A program made the translations under genes and the position numbers. The notes beneath the pieces are model-generated. The model was not told the DNA's origin, did no database searches, and saw nothing but the letters and a program-made list of their open reading frames with translations. A stretch of 5,252 nucleotides of DNA from Candidatus Iainarchaeum sp. (GTDB taxonomy: Archaea > Iainarchaeota > Iainarchaeia > Iainarchaeales > DTGL01): the NCBI GenBank assembly GCA_017608995.1, contig JAFCEU010000047.1, positions 1 through 5,252 on the forward strand, written 5' to 3'. Positions 1 to 5,190 of this stretch are shown here, piece by piece. The stretch's first letter is position 1, and each line of letters opens with the position of its first letter.

Positions 1-548
1 CCCTCGCCAGCAGGATTTATGCCATACTTTTTTTTAAGGAATTCCAATTTTTCAATAATCTCTTCGTTTATTACTTTTCCCAAAAGTTCTTCTGTAAGTC
101 CATATGCAAAAACACCAGTTATTATTGTACTGAAGCCAAGCTTTAGAGATTCTCTAAGCAGGGCTATTTCGTCGTGAAGCCATAGTGGATTAAAGCAAAA
201 GAGGTTAAGCTCATCACACGCACGCTGAATCCTGCTTGCCTGATATATTGAGCGAATCGCGCCAGTGACTATGCCCTCAATTGCAAACCTTTCAATGGCT
301 TCCTCAAGCGCCTTCTTCAGATCTCTGAGCTCTTTTTCCTTTTCGCCAGCGGTCTTTTTCTGTATAATCGGTATTTCCATCGCTTCTGCCTGCAATCTTG
401 TGAGCTCGATATTTACCGTATGAAACATGTAGCTTTCCTTATTTTTAGAAACTAAACTCACAAGGCATTCTATGCTGTGCTGTTTTGCAGCCCTGTGCAA
501 CGCTAAGCAAGAGTCCTTTCCACCAGAAAACAAAACTGCTAAACGCAT
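1..548 (-). CDS. dph6: Diphthine--ammonia ligase (Dph6), 3' end cut by window edge
   Basis: Dph6 is known to carry out the last step of diphthamide synthesis: ATP-dependent amidation of diphthine on a histidine of translation elongation factor 2, in the cytoplasm. I translated this frame from the ATG at 548-546; it stays open for 182 codons to the window edge. The N-terminus has the PP-loop ATP-binding motif SGGKDS (residues 8-13) after a short beta strand. The family-typical YMFHTVN is at 40-46, GAIRSIYQ at 97-103 leads into R106 and C111, NPLW is at 120-123, and the start of the C-terminal GINPxGEGGE signature is at 176-182. Archaeal members are about 220-230 residues, so roughly 40-45 residues are missing on the left. 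It starts 5 nt after the fen stop codon, with an AAGTGA site overlapping that stop, so it is probably co-transcribed and translationally coupled. The alternative is a related PP-loop ATPase of unknown substrate, but the combined motifs favour Dph6. Confidence 0.9.
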   Translation of the reverse strand, partial: MRLAVLFSGGKDSCLALHRAAKQHSIECLVSLVSKNKESYMFHTVNIELTRLQAEAMEIPIIQKKTAGEKEKELRDLKKALEEAIERFAIEGIVTGAIRSIYQASRIQRACDELNLFCFNPLWLHDEIALLRESLKLGFSTIITGVFAYGLTEELLGKVINEEIIEKLEFLKKKYGINPAGE

Positions 549-553
549 TTAAT

Positions 554-1582
554 TCACTTAAACCATGCATCCAAGCGCGCTTGAGTTCCTTTCTGCTGCA
601 ATGCTGCTTTTATCTTTTCTATCGCTTTAGAAACGCGCTCCTCTGAAAAATTGCGTTCATCGCATAAAAAGCGCTTTAAGCCCTCTTCATCAGGCATCCT
701 GAATTCTATGCTAAAATCTTCGCTATATTTCGGTTCTAGAAATATTGCTTCAACCTCACGGTAATCGAATTCAGGCTCATGCCCGGTAGCTTTTATTATT
801 TCCTCGAAAGAGCTGTGCTTCTTCACAAGCTGAAGCGCTTTCTTCGGCCCTATTCCTGGAAACTTTTCATTGAAATCTGTGCCTATTAATATTGCAATCC
901 ACACAAGCTTCTTCCTATCTATCCCCAAGCTGCTCAGCGTTTCTTCAAGCGATATCTCTTCAGGATGTATATCTATATAAACATCCCTTCCAGGAAGCTT
1001 GCGCTTCCCGGTTACAGTCAGGTTACGCACAAGTATTGGCGCTCCGAAGAGCAAAGCATCATAATCCTGGCTTGCGCACGCATAGATTTTACCGCGAGAA
1101 GCCATTATAGCAGCTTGCGCTTCGCCTTCACTCGGTGCTTGCACAACAGGCAAGCCCATGAGCTTCAATAGCTCTTTTGCTTCATCAATCATCTCGTCGC
1201 TAAGCTTCACCGCTTGCTGCGCATACTTGCGAGCTTCCTCAAGCTTTCCTTCCTTCAAAGCCTCCTTATACTTTACCTCTGCTTCAGTCCTTATTCTTTT
1301 GCGTTCCTCGCGAGTTTTTTCCTTGAGCTTGCTTGGTTCCCCGTCAAACACAAAAACAGGTTTTATTTCATTTTCTATTATGTTTGCAGTTCTATAAAGC
1401 AAGCCACTCAAATGGCTAGTTATTCTGCCTCTTGAATCCATCAGGGGCGAGCCATCCACGCCGCGAATAATCGAAAGAAACTGGTAAAGGGTGTTGAATG
1501 CATCCACAGCAAGCACTCTGCCGCGCAGATAATCAAAATTTATTTCGCGCTTGCTCACCAAAGAGCCTAAATCAACACCCAT
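554..1582 (-). CDS. fen: Flap endonuclease 1 (FEN-1)
   Basis: FEN-1 is a structure-specific 5' nuclease that removes flaps during Okazaki-fragment maturation and long-patch base excision repair, working with PCNA. The protein has 342 residues, the usual archaeal length. All expected two-metal-site acidic residues are present at the canonical family numbers: D27, D80, E152, E154, D173, D175 and D236. APSEGEAQAA (149-158), SQDYDALLFGAP (171-182) and the GIGPKKAL hairpin (243-250) are clear, and the C-terminus QARLDAWFK is a PIP box for PCNA. An in-frame ATG at 1597 would add five residues, but family members start M-G-V/I with Gly2 near the active site. The GGAAGGTG Shine-Dalgarno also lies 5 nt before the ATG at 1582, so I chose that start. 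The segment between GTD and GIG is one residue shorter than the NPGG-type euryarchaeal loop. It heads a probable operon with dph6. Confidence 0.96.
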   Translation of the reverse strand: MGVDLGSLVSKREINFDYLRGRVLAVDAFNTLYQFLSIIRGVDGSPLMDSRGRITSHLSGLLYRTANIIENEIKPVFVFDGEPSKLKEKTREERKRIRTEAEVKYKEALKEGKLEEARKYAQQAVKLSDEMIDEAKELLKLMGLPVVQAPSEGEAQAAIMASRGKIYACASQDYDALLFGAPILVRNLTVTGKRKLPGRDVYIDIHPEEISLEETLSSLGIDRKKLVWIAILIGTDFNEKFPGIGPKKALQLVKKHSSFEEIIKATGHEPEFDYREVEAIFLEPKYSEDFSIEFRMPDEEGLKRFLCDERNFSEERVSKAIEKIKAALQQKGTQARLDAWFK

Positions 1583-1584
1583 GC

Positions 1585-1592
1585 GAGCACCT
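1585..1592 (-). promoter_or_regulatory. Shine-Dalgarno site of fen that decides the start
   Basis: On the minus strand this reads GAAGGTGC, with AGGTG complementary to the archaeal 16S rRNA 3' end. It sits about five bases before the ATG at 1582. It would lie inside the coding sequence if the in-frame ATG at 1597 were used, so it argues for the downstream start. Confidence 0.6.
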
Positions 1593-1606
1593 TCCAAAAA
1601 TTAGTG

Positions 1607-1624
1607 TGTTAAAATTGTTAAAAA
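1607..1624 (+). repeat. 18-bp direct repeat, copy A (fen promoter)
   Basis: This copy reads TGTTAAAATTGTTAAAAA, identical over all 18 bases to 2180-2197. The unit is itself two GTTAAAA heptamers spaced 9 bp apart. It covers the stretch between the fen TATA candidate and the expected transcription start and ends 24 bp before the fen ATG. It may be a regulator-binding site, part of the core promoter, or one of two repeats flanking the relBE insertion. The sequence is low-complexity A/T, which weakens any single reading. Confidence 0.6.
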
Positions 1625-1630
1625 TATATA
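1621..1630 (-). promoter_or_regulatory. TATA box candidate for the fen-dph6 operon
   Basis: The minus strand reads TATATATTTT, the best TATA-like string before fen. Archaeal transcription usually begins about 25 nt downstream, near 1600 here. That would leave a short leader of about 18 nt holding the Shine-Dalgarno site before the ATG at 1582. It starts only 2 bp beyond the relE stop codon, so the operon promoter is squeezed between toxin end and fen. Inferred from position and composition only. Confidence 0.55.
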
Positions 1631-1632
1631 GT

Positions 1633-1908
1633 TCAGAGCCGTTTATAGGTGCTCTCTTTACGTTTTGTAACTTTTAATATTTCCACAACATGTTTTTCCC
1701 ATTCAACGCTGTAAATAATTCTTATTTTTTGAACTCTAATCCGATACGTGTTTTCCAGCCCCCTTATTTTAACCACGTCATAACGCTTTACTGGCGTTGG
1801 GTTTGCTTTTAAAATAAGGAATAACTGCTTTATTTTTTCTTTGAGCTTCGTGTCAAGGGATTTAAGGGCCTTCGCTACTTTTCTATTTGCCTTCAGCTCA
1901 AAGGTCAT
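1633..1908 (-). CDS. relE: RelE/ParE-family toxin of a type II toxin-antitoxin pair
   Basis: RelE toxins are known to cleave mRNA in the ribosomal A site when freed from their RelB antitoxin. ParE relatives instead poison gyrase. The 91-residue product has the fold's expected layout: MTFELKANRKVAKALKSLD begins with a beta strand and basic helix, a second helix follows to about residue 35, then KRYDVVKIRGLENTYRIRVQKIRIIYSVEW (41-70) and VVEILKVTKRKESTYKRL (74-91). The YDVVKIRG...YRIR...RIIYSVEW...ILKV pattern closely resembles archaeal aRelE from Pyrococcus as I remember it. Candidate functional residues are R56, R58, R63, R83, Y88 and R90. The reading frame extends upstream to an ATG at 1968, but that would overlap relB by 59 bp and add a non-family N-terminus, so I use the ATG at 1908. 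It starts one base after the relB stop, so translation is probably coupled. RelE is favoured over ParE but not proven. Confidence 0.85.
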   Translation of the reverse strand: MTFELKANRKVAKALKSLDTKLKEKIKQLFLILKANPTPVKRYDVVKIRGLENTYRIRVQKIRIIYSVEWEKHVVEILKVTKRKESTYKRL

Positions 1909-1909
1909 T

Positions 1910-2113
1910 CTATTCACTTTCAAGAAGTTTGAACAACTCTCCTTCCGAAATGTACTCGCCTTTTTCAATCTCTTCCTTCGCTTTTTTTAGCTCTTTCCTT
2001 TCTCTTTCACTTACTTCAATCTCAGCTAGAAATAGGTGCTCAAGTTCTGCTATCTTCTGCTCTAATGAAACAAGTCTATCGTAAAGCATGCTTAACGTTA
2101 CAGTTTTTTCCAT
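1910..2113 (-). CDS. relB: RelB-like antitoxin paired with the downstream RelE toxin
   Basis: This encodes a 67-residue acidic protein rich in E and K, the same length as the Pyrococcus aRelB as I recall it. Residues 8-30 (SMLYDRLVSLEQKIAELEHL) form a leucine heptad-like segment, and 31-50 continues as a highly charged helix, so a dimerising coiled coil or long helix is likely. The C-terminus YISEGELFKLLESE (54-67) resembles the short helix that archaeal RelB proteins use to wrap and neutralise RelE. No obvious ribbon-helix-helix or AbrB DNA-binding domain is visible. The assignment rests largely on size, charge and the RelE gene one base downstream. The ATG at 2113 has a good AAGGTGA site four bases upstream. 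Antitoxin-first order matches the usual design in which the labile antitoxin is made first. Confidence 0.75.
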   Translation of the reverse strand: MEKTVTLSMLYDRLVSLEQKIAELEHLFLAEIEVSERERKELKKAKEEIEKGEYISEGELFKLLESE

Positions 2114-2117
2114 ACTT

Positions 2118-2124
2118 TCACCTT
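2118..2124 (-). promoter_or_regulatory. Shine-Dalgarno site of relB
   Basis: The minus strand reads AAGGTGA, a strong match to the archaeal anti-Shine-Dalgarno sequence. It lies four bases before the relB ATG at 2113. It is clearly stronger than the weak AAGTGA before relE, which fits higher antitoxin than toxin synthesis. Confidence 0.65.
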
Positions 2125-2145
2125 TATACTAATATAAATCCAACC

Positions 2146-2169
2146 TATTTTAAAATATTATTAATAATA
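2146..2169. promoter_or_regulatory. Two abutting palindromes in the relB/hydrolase divergent promoter region
   Basis: TATTTTAAAATA (2146-2157) is a perfect 12-bp palindrome. It overlaps by two bases TATTATTAATAATA (2156-2169), a perfect 14-bp palindrome. The first would serve as a TATA box on the minus strand, placing the relB start near 2126 just before its Shine-Dalgarno site. On the plus strand it could drive the hydrolase with a leader of about 40 nt. Type II antitoxin or toxin-antitoxin complexes commonly repress their own promoter by binding such palindromes, so an operator is a reasonable inference. A/T-only sequence makes chance palindromes more likely than usual. Confidence 0.5.
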
Positions 2170-2179
2170 ACGGATTTTT

Positions 2180-2197
2180 TGTTAAAATTGTTAAAAA
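2180..2197 (+). repeat. 18-bp direct repeat, copy B (hydrolase promoter)
   Basis: This is identical to 1607-1624 and in the same orientation within the window, but upstream of a gene on the opposite strand. It ends 22 bp before the hydrolase ATG, against 24 bp for copy A and fen. Its TTAAAA strings could serve as TATA elements for the hydrolase. Together the copies bracket relBE. Confidence 0.6.
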
Positions 2198-2208
2198 CAT
2201 TTTTATTC

Positions 2209-2213
2209 GAGGA
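2209..2213 (+). promoter_or_regulatory. Shine-Dalgarno site of the hydrolase gene
   Basis: GAGGA lies 6 bases before the ATG at 2220 and supports that start. No other in-frame start with a comparable site was seen. Confidence 0.5.
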
Positions 2214-2219
2214 ATTACT

Positions 2220-2954
2220 ATGCAAAAACCTATTGAGATTAAAGTTGACAATCAATCGATCAGAGGCATTCTCGAAAACCCTAATTCTGATAAGTTAATA
2301 ATTCTGGTCCATGGCTTTTCAGGCAATATGCATGGCCCAAACAATATTTTTGATAAGCTCTCTCAGAGATTGCAGGAAAATGGCATTGCAGTTTTGCGCT
2401 TCAACTTTCGCGGAACAAAGCCGAGCGATATGGAGCAGCAAGAAATGACAATTGAAAGCGAAACAGCAGACCTTAAAGCAGCTATAAAATTTGCAAAATC
2501 TTATGGCTTCAAAAAGATAGGCGCTTTAGGCGAAAGCATGGGCGGTACTGTTCTGGTTAATGCTTATGAGCTATCGCTCGCTGTCTTAATTTTTTGGTAT
2601 GCTGCTTTCGATTTAATAGATACTGCATTCAGAGAATTATTCACAAAGAAAGCTCAGAAGGAGCTTGCAGAAAAAGGCCTTATCGAAATGTGGGATTTCA
2701 GAATAGGAAAAAAATTTGTGGAAGAAATAAAGAATGTAAAGCTTTATGATAAAATGAAAGAGATCCACTGCCCGATACTCTTCTTGCATGGTGATTCTGA
2801 TGCTGATGTTCCATGCGAGCAATCTAAAAAGGCATTCCAGCTTGCAAACGAACCCAAAGAACTTCATATAATAAAGGGCGCCGATCACTGCTTCAAAAAC
2901 GAGCAGGATGAAGCAATAGAGCTAACCTTGAATTTTTTGAAAAGATATTTCTAG
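2220..2954 (+). CDS. Alpha/beta-hydrolase (probable serine esterase or lipase-like)
   Basis: This 244-residue cytoplasmic protein has no signal peptide or membrane segment. It carries every mark of the alpha/beta-hydrolase fold: LIILVHGFSG (26-35) supplies the HG oxyanion-hole turn, VLRFNFRGTKPSD (58-70) follows strand 4, and GESMGG (104-109) is the nucleophile elbow with Ser106. PILFLHGDSDADVP (185-198) gives the acid, probably Asp194, and KGADHCF (219-225) supplies His223. A cap-like insertion occupies about 131-182. The order and spacing match bacterial and archaeal feruloyl-esterase-like or acylaminoacyl-peptidase-like small hydrolases, which cleave ester or sometimes amide bonds. The sequence does not reveal the substrate. 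It is transcribed divergently from relBE and converges on the MATE gene with only two bases between stop codons. A T6 run at 2966-2971, just inside the neighbouring gene, could end its transcript. Confidence 0.9.
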   Translation: MQKPIEIKVDNQSIRGILENPNSDKLIILVHGFSGNMHGPNNIFDKLSQRLQENGIAVLRFNFRGTKPSDMEQQEMTIESETADLKAAIKFAKSYGFKKIGALGESMGGTVLVNAYELSLAVLIFWYAAFDLIDTAFRELFTKKAQKELAEKGLIEMWDFRIGKKFVEEIKNVKLYDKMKEIHCPILFLHGDSDADVPCEQSKKAFQLANEPKELHIIKGADHCFKNEQDEAIELTLNFLKRYF

Positions 2955-2956
2955 CT

Positions 2957-4279
2957 TTATAGCCATTTTTTGCTCTTAAATATTAACGCCGAAAATATTG
3001 CAATAATCGCACTTGAATAAAACATCCCAAGCCATATCCCTTTTGCCCCATTGCTTTGCATAAGCAGATATGATAACGCTAAAGTTAATGCCCAGCTTAG
3101 TATTGTTACAGCTAATGATATTGTCGTTTTTCCCGTTCCCTGAAATGCAGAATTTATCGAAATTGTTATGCTCCTGAATATGTAGCTGAAAGCAACTATT
3201 GAAATATACGTTTTTCCTATTTCAATAACGCTTCGCTCTCTCGTGAATGGAAGCAAAAATGCTTCTGGGAAGAAAAATATCAGTATAGCTAGAATGGATG
3301 ACACCGCCAGCGCAAATACAGCAGCACATTCCACAGTTTTTTCAGCTCTCTCATATTTTTTGCTCCCATAATTTTGCCCTACAAGCGTTACTGCAGCTGT
3401 AGCAAGACCTATTACTGGTAGCGTTACCAAGCCATCGAGGCGCATACCTATTCCAAATACGGCAATAACTTCCGTGCCAAAAAGAGCAACAAGTGACATA
3501 AGTAGAATCATCCCAATCGAGTTTATTGAATTGGCTGCGGAAGCCGGCAGGCCAACCTTTATGATCCTCTTTATAATTTCCGTTTTAAATGAAAAGTTTT
3601 TGAGGCTTAACCTTATTTTTGTTTTATCAAGCATAAGGTATGCTATATTTGCAAACGCCATGAAACTTCTAGATATAACGGTAGCTATCGCTGCACCCGC
3701 AAGCCCCAAAGCAGGAAAACCGAACAACCCAAAAATCATTATTGGGTCAAGTGCTACATTCATCAGCACGGCGCCTATCTGGAATTTCATTGGGGTTTTT
3801 GTATTTCCTTGTGCTCTTATAATGCTCATCGCAATAAAACCAACGAAAAGAAAGATAAAACCAAAAAATATTATGTTTGCATAGCTTAGGGTGTAAGGTA
3901 AAAGCTCTGCGGTAATTCCCATAAAAAGAAAAACATATCGTGAGAGTAAAATGCCAAGAGCCGCTATACTTACACTGATTATAAAGCCCAAAAGCAGGGA
4001 ATGCTCCGCTATATTGCTGGCTTCTTTAAATCGTTTAGCTCCTATCGCTTGGGCAACTAAAGCTGTGCATCCGGCAGCAAGGCCGCTCGCAATTGCAATA
4101 AATATAAATACTACTGGGAATGTTGCCGATATTGCAGCAAGCTCCTTAGTTCCAAGCATTCCGACATAAATTGTATCTATTATATTGAACGCGGTCTGAA
4201 AAAGCATCCCGAGTATTAGAGGCCATGCTAATTGTGTCAAATTCTTTGTTATGCTGCCTGCAGTGAGGTCTTTTTCCAT
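2957..4279 (-). CDS. MATE-family multidrug/cation antiporter
   Basis: MATE transporters sit in the cytoplasmic membrane and export cationic drugs or metabolites in exchange for H+ or Na+. The 440-residue product is of normal length, with about twelve hydrophobic segments in two halves (roughly 17-210 and 240-434). The halves show internal duplication: GLAAGCTALVAQAIGAKRF (66-84) matches GLATAAVTLVGQNYGSKKY (291-309), and RAQGNTKTP (155-163) matches AFQGTGKTT (378-386). Asp35 in NIIDTIYVG and the N174/D178 pair in NVALDP correspond to the cation-coupling residues described in the N-terminal lobe of PfMATE. The frame also opens at two GTG codons (4288 and 4285), but the ATG at 4279 gives the family-typical MEKDLTAGSI start and has a GGTG site three bases upstream, so I chose it. 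It resembles the archaeal NorM/DinF-like branch; the substrate is unknown. The next gene upstream is on the same strand, 98 bp away. Confidence 0.93.
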   Translation of the reverse strand: MEKDLTAGSITKNLTQLAWPLILGMLFQTAFNIIDTIYVGMLGTKELAAISATFPVVFIFIAIASGLAAGCTALVAQAIGAKRFKEASNIAEHSLLLGFIISVSIAALGILLSRYVFLFMGITAELLPYTLSYANIIFFGFIFLFVGFIAMSIIRAQGNTKTPMKFQIGAVLMNVALDPIMIFGLFGFPALGLAGAAIATVISRSFMAFANIAYLMLDKTKIRLSLKNFSFKTEIIKRIIKVGLPASAANSINSIGMILLMSLVALFGTEVIAVFGIGMRLDGLVTLPVIGLATAAVTLVGQNYGSKKYERAEKTVECAAVFALAVSSILAILIFFFPEAFLLPFTRERSVIEIGKTYISIVAFSYIFRSITISINSAFQGTGKTTISLAVTILSWALTLALSYLLMQSNGAKGIWLGMFYSSAIIAIFSALIFKSKKWL

Positions 4280-4311
4280 TCGCACCACTTTAAATCAATA
4301 AAAAGCAGATA

Positions 4312-4337
4312 ATTGTTTTTTTGTGCAAAAAAATAAT
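4312..4337. repeat. T/A-arm inverted repeat upstream of the MATE gene
   Basis: The arms ATTGTTTTTTTG and CAAAAAAATAAT flank a two-base TG centre, pairing at 11 of 12 positions with one G-T wobble. It lies 32 bp before the MATE ATG and 41 bp after the stop of the 270-residue gene. It could be an operator for the transporter. Alternatively, since the minus strand reads TTTTATTATTTTTTT across 4341-4327, it could be an archaeal oligo-T terminator for the upstream gene. Confidence 0.5.
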
Positions 4338-4341
4338 AAAA
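4327..4341 (-). terminator. Oligo-T terminator candidate after the 270-residue gene
   Basis: On the minus strand the sequence is almost pure T, including a run of seven, beginning 37 bp downstream of the stop codon at 4378. Archaeal RNA polymerase commonly terminates at such T tracts without a strong hairpin. It overlaps the inverted repeat above and may also act as promoter sequence for the MATE gene. Confidence 0.45.
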
Positions 4342-4377
4342 CCTGTTGATGTCAGCAACTTTTCAAGATATTATTGC

Positions 4378-5190
4378 CTATCTCTTGTTTATGAGGCCCA
4401 TTTCCTTAAAAAGCTTTGAAACTCTTTTCTTTTTTGGATCTACTGGAAGAAATTTTCCCTCAATGGGAGGCGTTATCTGCGCATCACTCAAATATTCTGC
4501 TTTAATTTTCTCATATACTTTGCTTTCTGTGCCATAATGCACCGCTATTTTTCCGCCAGCTTCATATAATTCTTTAGCACTTCTAATAATCTCATCCATT
4601 ATTGCTCTGTACCATGGTTTTCCAATGGCTTTTAACACCTTTCTCATATCTACGCCCTTTACCCCCTGCACAAACCAGATATAATTTCTATTTAGAACCG
4701 GATTGAAATAAATGGAAAAAAGAGCCACTTCGCCGATGTTGGGCACATTCATCACGTACACTCTCCTTTCAATGTGTCCATCTGGAAGACGGTGTTCTTC
4801 TTTATATTTAAAGGAAAATTTTGCTCTAGGCCTTAAGATATCTACAAGCATTTTAGTTCTCGCAACAGTGAGCCTTGCGTTTACATTGTGTAAAAATTTT
4901 TGAAAGCTGTTAGGATCAAGCATCTCAATGGCTTTTTCCGTAAGATGCTTCTTGGATGTTTCATCCAGCGATTTCGCTTCTTTAAATACCTTTGCGAATC
5001 CCCTATGAAGAGTAATAAGCTCCATTGACGGCGCTTTAATTTTTCCTAGATGAGTAAAAAGTTTTTTTGGAATATGCCTTTTTGCGCTTAGCCTTGCGCC
5101 CGCAAGTTTCAATCTAAGGTGCAGAGCCCTTCCCTTCTTAGGCCTTCTGCGCGCATTAACAGCCTTTTTTATCCTCCGCATCCCCTTCAT
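4378..5190 (-). CDS. Uncharacterised basic protein, 270 residues, possible nucleic-acid binder
   Basis: I do not recognise this protein. Residues 1-43 are extremely basic, about 20 of 43 being K, R or H, including RRRPKKGR (14-21). Such tails are typical of RNA- or ribosome-binding proteins, which is only an inference. Residues 55-120 are predicted mainly helical (SMELITLHRGFAKVFKEAKSL, then EKAIEMLDPNSFQKFLHNVNARL). From 124 the protein becomes alternating strand/helix: FSFKYKEE, RRVYVMNV, GEVALFSIYF, YIWFVQGVKG (170-179), a long helix 196-210, and KIAVHYGTESKVYEKI (214-229). The C-terminus is lysine-rich. The strand-VQG-helix-strand order is faintly like VirK/DUF535 or GNAT-type folds, with low confidence. 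There are no cysteines, no signal peptide and no membrane segments. The ATG at 5190 is used; an ATG at 5181 with AAGGGG immediately upstream is the alternative. Length, clean frame and strong base bias in composition support a real gene. Confidence 0.82.
   Translation of the reverse strand: MKGMRRIKKAVNARRRPKKGRALHLRLKLAGARLSAKRHIPKKLFTHLGKIKAPSMELITLHRGFAKVFKEAKSLDETSKKHLTEKAIEMLDPNSFQKFLHNVNARLTVARTKMLVDILRPRAKFSFKYKEEHRLPDGHIERRVYVMNVPNIGEVALFSIYFNPVLNRNYIWFVQGVKGVDMRKVLKAIGKPWYRAIMDEIIRSAKELYEAGGKIAVHYGTESKVYEKIKAEYLSDAQITPPIEGKFLPVDPKKKRVSKLFKEMGLINKR

Noticed and set aside
1158..1435. Hydrophobic plus-strand frames opposite fen
   Set aside because: Serine/leucine-rich translation is the expected antisense shadow of the charged FEN-1 helical region; no independent support.
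1909..1968. Upstream extension of the relE frame to an ATG at 1968, giving 111 residues
   Set aside because: It would overlap relB by 59 bp, and the added 20 residues look nothing like a RelE N-terminus. The ATG at 1908, one base after the relB stop, fits the family length.
2637..2888. Minus-strand 83-codon frame inside the hydrolase gene
   Set aside because: Antisense shadow of the catalytic region that encodes HGDSDADVP on the plus strand; no ribosome site or family resemblance.
3474..3884. A 136-codon plus-strand open frame within the MATE gene
   Set aside because: It lies antisense to a well-conserved transporter; the frame is open because of the codon bias of the real gene and shows no domain or ribosome site.
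4345..4359. GTTG...CAAC short inverted repeat near the 270-residue gene's 3' end
   Set aside because: Only four clean pairs with a mismatch next to them; too weak to call a hairpin terminator.
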